Source: Streptomyces phaeolivaceus (GTDB lineage Bacteria > Actinomycetota > Actinomycetes > Streptomycetales > Streptomycetaceae). Taken from it: a DNA stretch of 64,000 nucleotides. The DNA lies in assembly GCF_009184865.1 (NCBI RefSeq), contig NZ_CP045096.1, positions 4,030,001 through 4,094,000 on the forward strand, given 5' to 3'. The translations under genes were made by a program, and so were the position numbers. Below are positions 34,551-43,906 of this stretch, one piece after another; the first letter of the stretch is position 1; each line of letters starts with the position of its first letter. The notes beneath the pieces were generated by a model that was given only the letters and a program-made list of their open reading frames with translations, made no database searches and was not told where the DNA came from.

Positions 34551-36578
34551 TCAGTCCGGGGCGACCGAACCGTCCGTCAGACCGTCGTACATACCGCGCA
34601 CCAGGCGTTCGCCGAGGCGGCCGGCCTGGCGGAGGGCGTCCTCGAAGGCGGCGAGGGCGCGGAACCGTTCGCCGTAGCGCCGCTGCTGGTCCAGCGGGAG
34701 CCGGGGCAGTTGGAGGCGGCGCACGTCGAGGCGGGTCGCGGTGGAGGCATAGCTGCTGGCCTGGCGGCTGTTGGCGGTGCCGCGCAGGAACCCGGCGACG
34801 AACCACGCGTCGAGCGCGTCCCCGTCGGGGCGCAGCAGGGTGAGGTTGCGGCCGAGGGCGGCGCCCGCGGTCTCCTCGTCGATCACGCGCGCGACCCCGC
34901 CACCGCCGAGAACGGGGACCACGACATCGCCCTGTTCCACGAACACGGGGGGCTCGCCGGTCTCCGGCAGTGTTCCCGAGGGTGCCGTGCCGGACAGGAC
35001 GTCGTGATCGGTGAGCACGCGCGCGTGGGGGCCGGTTCCGCCCGTGCGCAGCACCAGGGCTCCCCCGCGCGCGAGTTCACCGACCGTGGTGAGCGGCCAG
35101 CGCGCGGGCTGCTCCTCCTGGGTGAGCGGGGGTGTCAGGTCGGCGGTCAACCGGAGGGTCTCGCCCAGGCGTTCGCGTACGGCGGCCAGTTCGTCGGCGC
35201 CGCCGCCCGCGGCCGGGGGCGGCAGATGCCGGGCGGGGGCCAGGTCCACGTCGTCGTCCAGCAGTTCGATGACCGGCAGCGAACGGCTGAGCCCCGGCCG
35301 TTCCGTCACCCGGCCCGTCCGGTCGAACGGCCGCCAGGCGTCGAGCACGGCGGCGCGCACCGCCGCCCAGTCGAACCCGCTCCGTCCCTCGGGCATCAGC
35401 CGCCCGCTGTCGACGAGCAGCAACTCGGGCGGCACGGACGCCTTGCCGGGCCGGCGCAGCACCCACAGGAGCAGCGGGATGTTGTACGGGGGTGCCGCGC
35501 CGACCGGCAGGGCGATGACCGCGCGCAGGGCGCCCCGGCGCAGCAGGTCGGCGCGGATACGGCGCCCCGAGCGGCGGCTCGCGGCGGCCGGCGGCATCAG
35601 CAGGACGGCCGTGCCGCCGTCCTCCAGACGGGCCAGCGCGTGCTGCACCCAGGCGAGTTCGGACTCGGTACGGGCCGGGAAGCCGTACTCCCAGCGGGGG
35701 TCGTAGGCGAGTTCGTCATGGCCCCAGTTGCGCTCGTTGAACGGTGGGTGGCACAGCACGGCCTCGGCCCTGAGGTGTGCGTGGGCGTCGGCGCGGAGGC
35801 TGTCCCCGGGGGCCGTGCGGATGGTGCTCGTGGAGCGCAGGGCGAGGCGGAGCGCGGTGAGGGCGGCCAGTTCGCGGGAGCTGTCCTGTCCGTACAGCTC
35901 CTGGCCGGGGCGGGTGGCGACGGCGCGCAGCAGGGCGCCGGTGCCGCAGGCCGGGTCGAGCACCGAGCGGGCGGGTCCGGCGAGTTCGGCCATCAGCTCG
36001 GCCAGTTCGCCCGGAGTCAGCGTGTACTGGCGGGGGTTGGCGTCGAGGTGCCGGGCGAGCAGGAACTCGAAGGTCTGCTTCGCCCCCAGGTCGGCGGCGA
36101 GTTCGGTGGCGGCGCGCAGCAGCGGGATCGAGGGCAGCAGCTCGGCGGCCGTGAACCGCGGCACGGCGGGTTCGTGAGCCGGGCCGAAGCGTGGGGCGAG
36201 GACGGCCCCGAGCGCCTCGGGGAGGGTCCGGGACAGCCCCTCGTCGTCGGTGGCGGCGCTCAACTCCAGCCAGACCAGGGGCCGGTCGTGGAGGTGGAGG
36301 AGGGCGCAGCCCGCGTGCACCAGGGCGGTGACGGGGCCCTCCGGGTGGCCGGCGACCTGCTGCCAGACGCGCTCCTTCAGGGGCACCTCGGCGAGCTTGC
36401 CCTGGCCGCGCAGCCACTCCTCGACCTCACCGAGCGCGAAGGCCGGGCTGGTCTCGGTGCCGCCGACCGGTTTGGGGAAGTCGGCATGCCTGCGGCGCCA
36501 GTTGCTGACGGCGGCGCGACCCACTCCGGCGAGCCGCGCGATATCCGCGGCGGTGACCTCTGTCCCGTTCCCCTGCAC
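34551..36578 (-). CDS. N6-DNA-methylase-like protein with HTH and HsdS-like C-terminus
   Basis: This 675-residue protein has an N-terminal helix-turn-helix (about residues 8-45, IARLAGVGRAAVSNWRRRH), a type I HsdM-like methyltransferase core with SAM motif DPACGTGALL, and a C-terminal region like a target-recognition domain (about residues 480-670). The catalytic motif IV, normally NPPF, reads His-Pro-Pro-Phe here (CHPPFNERNW; DNA at about 35740 read directly). No hsdR gene is adjacent. It may be an inactive, DNA-binding derivative or a methylase with changed specificity. The GTG at 36578 follows GAGGGGAG. Confidence 0.88.
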   Translation of the reverse strand: MQGNGTEVTAADIARLAGVGRAAVSNWRRRHADFPKPVGGTETSPAFALGEVEEWLRGQGKLAEVPLKERVWQQVAGHPEGPVTALVHAGCALLHLHDRPLVWLELSAATDDEGLSRTLPEALGAVLAPRFGPAHEPAVPRFTAAELLPSIPLLRAATELAADLGAKQTFEFLLARHLDANPRQYTLTPGELAELMAELAGPARSVLDPACGTGALLRAVATRPGQELYGQDSSRELAALTALRLALRSTSTIRTAPGDSLRADAHAHLRAEAVLCHPPFNERNWGHDELAYDPRWEYGFPARTESELAWVQHALARLEDGGTAVLLMPPAAASRRSGRRIRADLLRRGALRAVIALPVGAAPPYNIPLLLWVLRRPGKASVPPELLLVDSGRLMPEGRSGFDWAAVRAAVLDAWRPFDRTGRVTERPGLSRSLPVIELLDDDVDLAPARHLPPPAAGGGADELAAVRERLGETLRLTADLTPPLTQEEQPARWPLTTVGELARGGALVLRTGGTGPHARVLTDHDVLSGTAPSGTLPETGEPPVFVEQGDVVVPVLGGGGVARVIDEETAGAALGRNLTLLRPDGDALDAWFVAGFLRGTANSRQASSYASTATRLDVRRLQLPRLPLDQQRRYGERFRALAAFEDALRQAGRLGERLVRGMYDGLTDGSVAPD

Positions 36579-36644
36579 GCGCCCGGCTCCCCTCGTACCT
36601 GGTGGTGTGACGTCGAGCATACCGACGCACGCAAGATCTACCCA

Positions 36645-36657
36645 TACACATCGTGTA
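36645..36657. promoter_or_regulatory. candidate operator in divergent region
   Basis: TACAC-atc-GTGTA is a perfect 5-bp dyad in the 210-bp gap between the methylase-like gene and the lipoprotein gene. TTGACT and TGTCAT, 17 bp apart, lie about 36694-36722 and could be the lipoprotein promoter. Both are weak calls. Confidence 0.3.
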
Positions 36658-36788
36658 CACATCCAGCCTTGCGAACCGTGTTGACTCGGTTCACAGCCTC
36701 TGCTGTCATTGACCCATCGAACGACGGACCGCCCGCTCCGAGTGGTCACACGTCTGCCGCGTTGTCACATTCCCAGGGGGGAACTTCC

Positions 36789-37544
36789 ATGCGTCGCACC
36801 CGTCGCACCCGTCGCACCGCACTCGCCGCTCTCTGTGTCGCCGCCACGGCCGCCTTCTCGCTGACCGGTTGTCTGCCGGGTGAGGACAAGCCCGAGGGGC
36901 CGTTCGCCGGGCTGACCGGCGGGGAGATCTCCGACAAGGCCATGAAGGCCACCTCCGGCGCCGACTCGCTCCGGATGAAGGGCGAGATCCAGGACGAGTC
37001 CGCCGGCGGCAAGGTCCAGATGGACATGGCGATGAACAGGAAGGGCGACTGCGCCGGCACGCTGAGCATGAACGGCGAGGGCGAGGCCGAACTGATCAAG
37101 GTCGGCGACACCATCTACATGAAGTACGACGAGGCGTTCCTGCGCGCCCAGTCGAAGGGCTCCTCCAAGGAGGAGGCCGACATGGTGGTCGACATGCTCG
37201 CCGACAAGTGGGCCAAGACGTCCGCGACCGCCGAGGACTCCAAGGACCTCGCGTCCTTCTGCGACCTCGACACCGTCCTCGCCGACTTCGAGGACGTCAA
37301 CTCCGACGCCACCCGCGGCAAGACCACCGAGACCGGCGGCACTCCCGCGATCGTCCTCGACGAGAAGGACGGCAAGGACCGCTACACCCTGTACGTCGCG
37401 ACCGAGGGCAAGCCGTACCTCCTGCGGGTCGTCAGCAAGTCCGCGAAGGAGCCCGGCGACCTCGCCTTCACCGACTACAACGAGCCGGTCCCGGCCGAGG
37501 CCCCCAAGGGCAAGGTCATCGACCTGGACGAGGACTTCAGCTGA
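36789..37544 (+). CDS. LppX/LprG-like lipoprotein
   Basis: This 251-residue lipoprotein has an Arg-Thr repeat at the start (MRRTRRTRRTALAA), signal core and lipobox LTGC (Cys28). The mature part has the alternating strand pattern of the actinobacterial LppX/LprAFG half-barrel family, which carries lipids to the outer envelope. Two cysteines (in GDCAG and SFCDLD) may pair. The ATG at 36789 follows GGGGGGAA. It is divergent from the methylase-like gene. Confidence 0.85.
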   Translation: MRRTRRTRRTALAALCVAATAAFSLTGCLPGEDKPEGPFAGLTGGEISDKAMKATSGADSLRMKGEIQDESAGGKVQMDMAMNRKGDCAGTLSMNGEGEAELIKVGDTIYMKYDEAFLRAQSKGSSKEEADMVVDMLADKWAKTSATAEDSKDLASFCDLDTVLADFEDVNSDATRGKTTETGGTPAIVLDEKDGKDRYTLYVATEGKPYLLRVVSKSAKEPGDLAFTDYNEPVPAEAPKGKVIDLDEDFS

Positions 37545-37577
37545 CGCGCTCCCCCGCCGGGCGGCACCGCGACCGAC

Positions 37578-37841
37578 TCAGTCCGCGTGGAAGCGGGCCG
37601 GGGCCTCGGTCGGGTTGCCGCCCGTCGGCAGTTCCTGCTCGGGGCAGGTGGTCAGGACTCGCTTCATGGCGGCCTGTTCGGCGGAGGTCACCCACAGGCC
37701 GTACTTCGTCTTCACCGCGACCTGGGCGGCCACATAGGTGCAGCGGTACCCCTTGTCGGGCGGGAGCCAGGTGGCCGTGTCGCCGTCGCCCTTGCCGCGG
37801 TTGGTGCCGGAGTCGACCGCGAGCAGGTTCAGCGGGTCGTT
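37578..37841 (-). pseudogene. C-terminal fragment of HNH endonuclease lipoprotein, split by mobile element
   Basis: The reading frame encodes the last 87 residues of a GmrSD/DUF1524-type HNH nuclease: NDPLNLLAVDSGTNRG, ATWLPPDKGYRC and a helical tail. The rest lies 7.5 kb away at 45362-45830 in the same strand and frame. The break falls inside the AND-PLN catalytic motif at core GGTCGTT (37835-37841). The fragment lacks a start of its own. Joining both parts at the core gives 726 bp, exactly 242 codons with stop. Confidence 0.93.
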
Positions 37842-37867
37842 TATGTCGGCACCCGTAACTGTCTCAC
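37841..37867. repeat. left terminal inverted repeat of the element
   Basis: Reading inward from the core, the left end is TTATGTCGGC...TGTCTCAC; the right end (45336-45361, complement) is TTATGTTGGC...TGTCTCAC. The outer 10 bases differ once and the inner 8 are identical. A second TGTCTCA lies at 37897-37903. The heptamer is probably a recombinase arm site. Confidence 0.8.
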
Positions 37868-37918
37868 TGCTCGTCCCGTTATGTGCGCGTACAACATGTC
37901 TCATACGGGGAGGGCGAC

Positions 37919-39412
37919 TTGCACACGGCAGACGCGGATGAAGCTGACAATGATCCCGAGACGACGGTGCTGCTGCATCGGACGACCCTCGGCGGATCAC
38001 CCACTGACCCAGTTCCCTTCGACGGAGACTCCGTACTTCAGCGAGTCGGCGCCAACGACGGCAGGCCCTTCATCCTCGGCCCCGACGGCAGCTACGATCT
38101 CCACCTGAACCGCTTCCTGCGCGACCTGGAGAACTGGGGTGTGCGGTCGGAGAACAGTCGGATCGCCTACAGCACTGACGTCATGCTCTACTGCCGGTTT
38201 CTCCACGAGTCCCGGGGCGGCAAATCCATCTGGGACTCGGACGGCGCGGACCTGCGCGCGTACAAGGCCGTAAGGCTGCACGCCAGCGGACCCGGCAGCG
38301 TGTCGGTGGCGACCTGGAACCGCTCGATCGCCACCCTCGACAAGTGGGTGCAGTGGTCGCTTTACGAGGAACTGCTGTCGGCCGAGCCGTTCCGGTACGT
38401 CGACAAGACCGTGGTGTCGCCGCAGGGGCCGAAGCGGGTTCGGGTCAACGCCGCCGCTGAGCCCGAGGTGCCCCGGCAGCCGATCAGGTTCCTGTCGCAC
38501 GAGGACTTCATGCTCTGGCGGGACATCGGCCTGCGGGGGCTGCTACCGGACGGCTCCCCCGATCCCGCCTGGCGGGGACGCAACGGCGAACGCAACGCCC
38601 TCTTCGCCGACTTGCTGATCTGTACCGGCATGCGCCTGGGCGAAGCCACGAGCCTGCTGACGGCGGAACTGCCGCCGGTCACCGGAAGACGTGTGCTCGG
38701 CGACATCACTGTCTCGGCCGCCGTGGCCAAGCGCAACAGGGCACGGACGGTGTATGTCCGCCCCCGGGTCGCCCGCGACCTGCACCACTACGTCGTCATC
38801 GAGAGGGACGAGCTCATGCAGCGGCGGCGCGTCGAGGGGGTGTACGAGGCGTGCGCGGATCGGCTTCCGGTGCGCCGGGCGAACCGGCACGCCCTGGCGC
38901 TCGAGTCCGGCACAAGCTGGTCGTACTCGCGGATCGGCACGGCGGACCGGGCACGGCTCCTGCAGGTCGACAGCCACGGCCGCGCGAGCGGACCCCTGTG
39001 GCTGTGGCTGGGGGAGAACGGGCTGCCGTTGCGCGGCAGCACCTGGCAGTCGGTGTTCCGGAGGGCGAACGAGCGGTGCTCAGCTCTCGGCCTTGACTTC
39101 GATGTCCACCCGCACACCCTGCGGCATTCCTTCGCCGTCCACATGCTGGGGCTTCTGCTGCGGCAGACCGTCCGGGCGCTCGGCATGCGGGAGGACCGGC
39201 GGTTCACGCACGCCGAGGTGAAGCGCCTGCTCATCGGCAACCCCCTGCGCAGGCTCCAGTTGCTGCTCGGCCACCGTCACGAGGCGACGGTCTACACCTA
39301 CCTGGACGTGCTGGACGAGGCCCAGGAGATCGTCCTTGCGGCTCTCGACGACTGGGACGAACAGGCCGCCGCCTTCGAACAGGTCCGCCCGGAAACGGAG
39401 GAGTCCCGGTGA
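37919..39412 (+). CDS. tyrosine recombinase 1 of the trio
   Basis: This 497-residue XerC/phage-integrase-type recombinase has an N-terminal core-binding region (about residues 40-160). The catalytic domain carries Arg in TGMRLGEATSLL, HTLRHSFAVHML, and the LLLGHRHEATVYTYLDV segment with the nucleophilic Tyr; all canonical residues are present. The TTG at 37919 is chosen because GGGGAGGGCGAC precedes it; a GTG at 37883 is in frame. It lies 78 bp inside the left end and overlaps recombinase 2 by four bases. Confidence 0.9.
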   Translation: MHTADADEADNDPETTVLLHRTTLGGSPTDPVPFDGDSVLQRVGANDGRPFILGPDGSYDLHLNRFLRDLENWGVRSENSRIAYSTDVMLYCRFLHESRGGKSIWDSDGADLRAYKAVRLHASGPGSVSVATWNRSIATLDKWVQWSLYEELLSAEPFRYVDKTVVSPQGPKRVRVNAAAEPEVPRQPIRFLSHEDFMLWRDIGLRGLLPDGSPDPAWRGRNGERNALFADLLICTGMRLGEATSLLTAELPPVTGRRVLGDITVSAAVAKRNRARTVYVRPRVARDLHHYVVIERDELMQRRRVEGVYEACADRLPVRRANRHALALESGTSWSYSRIGTADRARLLQVDSHGRASGPLWLWLGENGLPLRGSTWQSVFRRANERCSALGLDFDVHPHTLRHSFAVHMLGLLLRQTVRALGMREDRRFTHAEVKRLLIGNPLRRLQLLLGHRHEATVYTYLDVLDEAQEIVLAALDDWDEQAAAFEQVRPETEESR

Positions 39413-41217
39413 GTCCGCGCCGCGTCCGCTTCCCCGCCGAGGTCAGCGCCCTTGCGTCCACGGACCCCGTACCGTCGATCGGCCCCGTGGTCTTCGCCGT
39501 GGATCTGGACGGAACTCCCGAGCACATCGATCTGTCGGAGCTTCCATGTCCGCGTCTCACCCGCGCCCTGGCCGGTGCCCTCGCCGATGTCATCAGCAGC
39601 CCCGGCACCATGCGTGACCGCAACGGCGTCCGCTACGTCGTCAGGCGCATCCGTGAGTTCGTCGAGTTCACCGCCGCAGCATTGCCTGCGGCTGCCGCTG
39701 ACCTGCACCTCAGTGACCTGCCCCCCGACCTCCTGGACACGTTCGAGCAGAAGCTGATCGTCCAATACGGAGAGCGGAGCAAGGAGCCTTACCTCACCAT
39801 GACGTACCTCGTGCGGCTGCTGAAGCTGGTGCACGAGGCGCACCCCGACGCCTTCGACGCGGCCTTTCATGCGCGGCTGGGATTCACATCGGCCTCGGCC
39901 CACCGGGCGACGAACCCGCTCGACGCGTATCCCTTCCCGGTGCTGGACGCGCTGGAGAGTGCCGCCCGGGACGACATCGCCCGCATCCGCGACCGGATCC
40001 TGGAGGGCGAGAAGCTGGCAGCCACCGGCCGTGACCCACGTCAGCACGGCTGGGACCGAGTGGAGAACGTCCTCTGGTACATCGCCCGCCACGGGCCGTT
40101 GACCGCCGACGACGTCTCGTACAAGATCCTGCGCCCCTTGGGCGGCAGGCCGGAGCTCAACAGTCGTCTCCACCTCACTGCACGGGACCTGGTGCCTTTC
40201 CTGCTCCTGCTGGCCTGCCAGACGGGTATGGAACCCGAGAGCCTCCGGCAGTTGCGCTCAGACTGCCTGGTCAGCCCGGCACGCGGCTTCGTCAGCGTCA
40301 CCTACGTCAAGAAGCGTGCCCCGGGCTCGACGCACAAGACGATCAGGGTCTCCGACGGCGGCTCGCTGCGCTTTCCCGGCGGCGTGATCCGGCTGGCCTT
40401 GCGTCTCACGAAGGGGACACGTGATCTGGTCGGCACCGACGCGCTCTGGTGCGACGTCAGCAGCCACGGACAAGCACGCGCACCCTTTGACGGGCTGACC
40501 CCATGGTCGGGCGCGACCCGGGAGTGGATGTCCAGGCGGGGGCTCGACCGCCTCACCGACAGCAACGGCAAACCCGTCGCCCTTGACCTGCGCCGGGTAC
40601 GCAAGACCGTCAAGTCCCGGCAGTACCTGCGGGCCGGCGGGGTGCTGGAGGACTTCGCATCCGGTCACACCCGGCCGGTCGCGGCGAAGCACTACGCCGA
40701 CATCGATGCCCACAAGGAGACGCACGAGCAGGCGGTGGAGGCAGGTCTTGAACAGGCGCTCGGCGCGGCTCTGGCCCCGCCGGTGGTGCTCTCGGACGCC
40801 GGTGGTCGACTCGACGACGGTGAGGCCGCGCTGAGCGCGCAGGAGATCGAGTCGGCACTCTCCGGTGAGCAGGACGTGTGGCTTGCCTCCTGCCGCGACT
40901 TCTTCGCCTCCCCGTTCGCCCGAAAGCCGGGAGCCGCCTGCCCGGTCCCGGCCTGGGGCTGTCTGGAGTGCCCGAACGCGGTGTTCACCAGCCGTCACCT
41001 GCCGAGCCTGCTGTCCTTCCTGGACTTCCTGGAGCGGCAGCGCGAGGAATACCCCACCGCCGAGTGGGACGCACGGTTCGGCCTCGCATGGGATCGCATC
41101 GTCCATGGTGTCCGTGCCCGCTTCAGTGCGCGACAGATCGCCACGGCCCAGGCCATCACCGAGGCCGATGGTGATCGCTTGCTCCTGCCTTCGTCCTTTC
41201 TGGAGGTCATCTCGTGA
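39409..41217 (+). CDS. tyrosine recombinase 2 of the trio, altered active site
   Basis: This 602-residue recombinase keeps a LDLRRVRKT block (box II) and SGHTRPVAAKHYAD with the candidate Tyr. The box I position normally occupied by Arg reads Glu (QTGMEPESLRQL). Such TG-x-N/E variants exist in large Tn554-TnpB-like recombinases, so it may depend on its partners. The C-terminus has a Cys-rich element (CRDFF...CPVPAWGCLECPN), a likely zinc site. The GTG at 39409 and the stop at 41217 overlap both neighbours (GTGA), so the three form one translational unit. Confidence 0.9.
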   Translation: MSPRRVRFPAEVSALASTDPVPSIGPVVFAVDLDGTPEHIDLSELPCPRLTRALAGALADVISSPGTMRDRNGVRYVVRRIREFVEFTAAALPAAAADLHLSDLPPDLLDTFEQKLIVQYGERSKEPYLTMTYLVRLLKLVHEAHPDAFDAAFHARLGFTSASAHRATNPLDAYPFPVLDALESAARDDIARIRDRILEGEKLAATGRDPRQHGWDRVENVLWYIARHGPLTADDVSYKILRPLGGRPELNSRLHLTARDLVPFLLLLACQTGMEPESLRQLRSDCLVSPARGFVSVTYVKKRAPGSTHKTIRVSDGGSLRFPGGVIRLALRLTKGTRDLVGTDALWCDVSSHGQARAPFDGLTPWSGATREWMSRRGLDRLTDSNGKPVALDLRRVRKTVKSRQYLRAGGVLEDFASGHTRPVAAKHYADIDAHKETHEQAVEAGLEQALGAALAPPVVLSDAGGRLDDGEAALSAQEIESALSGEQDVWLASCRDFFASPFARKPGAACPVPAWGCLECPNAVFTSRHLPSLLSFLDFLERQREEYPTAEWDARFGLAWDRIVHGVRARFSARQIATAQAITEADGDRLLLPSSFLEVIS

Positions 41218-43373
41218 CTGGCGTCCCCCACCCCAGGTCGGAGCAGCAGGACCTGGCTCCGTCCGGGGACTCCGCGGAGTTCGTGCTCCCCAAGCGCCTC
41301 ACGGGCGGGCTACCGAACCGTGGCCCGCGCCTGGCCGAGGACATCTGGGACCTACGGTGCGTACTCCCCCGCACCTGGCGGACGTGGCGGCTCGACTTCA
41401 CGCAGATCGTCGATTCTGTGACGCGACGCGCGGCGAAGGAGTACATCGCCTCCCGTCTGAGCCGGGGTTCGCTGGGCCTGGGGCCGCTCAAGGCGACGAC
41501 GGCAGCCACCGAGCTGCGCACGTTCATCGTCGTCATGGACGATCTGCAGGCAGTGGGCGCCCCACGGCTACCCGACGTGGACCACACCCACCTGGACGCC
41601 GCGCTGAAGAGGTGGAAGAGCAGCCCACACACCGCGGTTCGCAACGTGACCTTCCTGAAGCACTTGTCGGCCCACGGACCGTTCCTGTCCGAGGACAGGC
41701 TGGGCGTCCTGCCGTGGAACGGCCGGAGCGCCTACGGTGTCGTCGGACTCCAGCGCGTGAAGGGCGAGAACACCACGCCCCGCATCCCTGAGGAGGTCCT
41801 CGCTCCCCTGCTGCGAGCGGCAATCTTCTACGTGGAGACGGCGAGCGGGGACATCCTCGCCACCCAGAAGGAGATCGCCGCACTCGAAGCGGCGCGCAAC
41901 GGCCGCCGTCTGGTGCAGGGCCAGGCACGGGAACGCGTGCTGTCCTTCATCACAGAACGGCGCGAGGCCGGGCGGGGCATCCCCGCAGTACCGCTCGGGA
42001 CAGCCCACACCGTGCCCGGCGCCGTCGTCGTCGACGGCGTGCCCCAAGCGCCCAACCACCGACTCGTGTCCCTCCTCGCCGGTGTCGCCAAGACGTCACA
42101 CGTGCTTGCGCTCGTGGTCGAGGCCGGGAAAGAAATCGGCTACGAGGAGGGCGGGCTCAAGACACCGATGTCGCCGTGGCCCGGCTCGGGTGGCCCCTGG
42201 CGGCCGAGGTTCAGCCCCTTCACCCTGGCCAACGAGCTGTCCTTCTTGCGCACGGCCTGCTGGATCGTCATCGCCTACTTGTCGGGGATGCGGGATATGG
42301 AGGTGCGTGAGCTGGGCCGGGACTGCGCCCTCACCAAGCGCGGAGCCGACGGACGGACCCGGTACAAACTCCGGGGCCGGGTCTACAAGGGCAAGGGGCG
42401 CGAACTCAGCGGGGAGGAAGCCGAATGGGTCGTGCTGGATGTCGTCCACCAGGCCGTCGCCGTACTCCGCGAGATCAACAACGACCCCGGCCACCTCTTC
42501 GGCTACCACGGCGGCGGCCACAACGGGTACGTGCTACTCAGCAACATGCCGCGCCGCATCCGGGCTTTCCGTGACCATCTCAACGAGCTGTTCAGCACAC
42601 CGGAGGGGCTCTACGTACCCACGATCACGGCAGCGCCACCGCCCGGTGCCGACCCGATCACCGACGACGCGGTTCCAAACGACACTGCGGTAGAGGCAGC
42701 GGTGGCAGAGTCCACAGCTCTTCCATGGGCCTTCGACACCCGGCAGTTCCGCCGGACCCTCGCCTGGCACATCGCCCACCAGCCCTTCGGCGTGGTCGCG
42801 GGCGCCCGCCAGTACAAGCACGCCGCGATCACCATGTTCGAGGGATACGCGGGAACTTCCGCCTCCGGCTTCGCCGACGAGGTCGCCGCCGAGGAGGCCG
42901 TGGCCAAACTCGACTATGTCGAGGACCTTTACCACGACTGGAACGACGGCGGCGCCTCAGCGGGCGGCGCCGCCCGGCGCATCGAGGCCGAGTTCGACCG
43001 CATCCGCAGCGAACTCGGCGACCTGCCAGGTGTGGTGGCCAGCCCCTCCCGGCTGAGGACGCTGCTGCACCACCTGACGAAGACCCTGCACTTAGGTGTG
43101 CTGAACGACTGCTTCTACCAGTCGGAGACGGCTGTGTGTCGCAAGCGAGCCAAGCCGCTGGGACGCCCCGTCCCCATGCTCGACATGTGCATGAACTGCC
43201 CCAACTCACGCCGCTCCGCCGTCCACCTGCCCCGCCTGGAACGAGCACACGACATGGCTCGGGCCGAACTCGGCGAGGCCGCCGGCCTCCCGCAGTTCCA
43301 GCAACTGGCCATCGCCGAGCACCTGGCCACGCTCACCCGCCTGATCGCCGAGATCGACCACGAGGACACCTGA
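41214..43373 (+). CDS. tyrosine recombinase 3 of the trio, contains TTA codon
   Basis: This 719-residue protein has the catalytic Arg in LSGMRDMEVREL, RQFRRTLAWHI as box II, and QYKHAAITMFEGYAG with His and the candidate Tyr. A C-terminal zinc-like cluster (CFYQSETAVCRKR...CMNCPNS) follows. Codon 627 (43092-43094, in KTLHLGVLND) is TTA, so translation of the last 93 residues should require bldA tRNA. The GTG at 41214 overlaps recombinase 2. It is larger than typical recombinases, with extra N-terminal helices. Confidence 0.9.
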   Translation: MTGVPHPRSEQQDLAPSGDSAEFVLPKRLTGGLPNRGPRLAEDIWDLRCVLPRTWRTWRLDFTQIVDSVTRRAAKEYIASRLSRGSLGLGPLKATTAATELRTFIVVMDDLQAVGAPRLPDVDHTHLDAALKRWKSSPHTAVRNVTFLKHLSAHGPFLSEDRLGVLPWNGRSAYGVVGLQRVKGENTTPRIPEEVLAPLLRAAIFYVETASGDILATQKEIAALEAARNGRRLVQGQARERVLSFITERREAGRGIPAVPLGTAHTVPGAVVVDGVPQAPNHRLVSLLAGVAKTSHVLALVVEAGKEIGYEEGGLKTPMSPWPGSGGPWRPRFSPFTLANELSFLRTACWIVIAYLSGMRDMEVRELGRDCALTKRGADGRTRYKLRGRVYKGKGRELSGEEAEWVVLDVVHQAVAVLREINNDPGHLFGYHGGGHNGYVLLSNMPRRIRAFRDHLNELFSTPEGLYVPTITAAPPPGADPITDDAVPNDTAVEAAVAESTALPWAFDTRQFRRTLAWHIAHQPFGVVAGARQYKHAAITMFEGYAGTSASGFADEVAAEEAVAKLDYVEDLYHDWNDGGASAGGAARRIEAEFDRIRSELGDLPGVVASPSRLRTLLHHLTKTLHLGVLNDCFYQSETAVCRKRAKPLGRPVPMLDMCMNCPNSRRSAVHLPRLERAHDMARAELGEAAGLPQFQQLAIAEHLATLTRLIAEIDHEDT

Positions 43374-43375
43374 CG

Positions 43376-43906
43376 ATGCCCAACTCCATGGACGAAACCC
43401 TTCAAGCCGTCCGCACCGCCTTCGCCCGCCTGGCCCGGGAAAACACCGGCCTGACCGACATCGACCAACAGATCATGCGTGCCTTCGAGCGGCTCATGCT
43501 CGGCCGTCCCGAGATCACTGACGGCCGTACCTCGGCAGTGAACATCGCCGCCGAGGCAGGCGTCTCCCGAGCCTCGTACTACCGCTCTCCCGTCGCGGCA
43601 GTCATCAAGGGGATTCTCAGCTCGCCCGAGGCCAGGCGTCCTGAGTCCGACGAGCTCAGGCAGGAAGTCGCGCGCCTGAAACAGTCCGAGCGGGAACTCC
43701 GCCGGGAGAAGGGCGCCGAGATCCGGGAGTTGCGTGCCACCGTCACGGCGTACGCGAACCAGATCCAGATCCTCACGCTCAGGAACGCCGAGCTGGAAGC
43801 GGACGCACACCAGCTGCGAGCCCAACTCGCCGAGGACCAGCACGGAGTGGTGAAGCAGCTGCGGAAATCCCCGACATCCGCCGGGTCGCGGTCGGCCCAG
43901 TCATGA
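43376..43906 (+). CDS. DUF6262-like HTH and coiled-coil protein (TnpC-like)
   Basis: This 176-residue protein starts two bases after the recombinase 3 stop. It has an N-terminal helical segment, an HTH-like segment (TSAVNIAAEAGVSRASYYRSP, about residues 43-63) and a long coiled coil (about residues 85-150). Proteins of this build accompany large tyrosine recombinases in actinobacteria and parallel TnpC of Tn554, which influences orientation and frequency of transposition. It is likely a DNA-binding accessory factor. Its end overlaps the convergent Nudix gene by six bases. Confidence 0.82.
   Translation: MPNSMDETLQAVRTAFARLARENTGLTDIDQQIMRAFERLMLGRPEITDGRTSAVNIAAEAGVSRASYYRSPVAAVIKGILSSPEARRPESDELRQEVARLKQSERELRREKGAEIRELRATVTAYANQIQILTLRNAELEADAHQLRAQLAEDQHGVVKQLRKSPTSAGSRSAQS

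Noticed and set aside
34551..36578. Complete restriction-modification or BREX locus
   Set aside because: No nuclease, helicase or phosphatase gene lies nearby; neighbours are a kinase pair and a lipoprotein.
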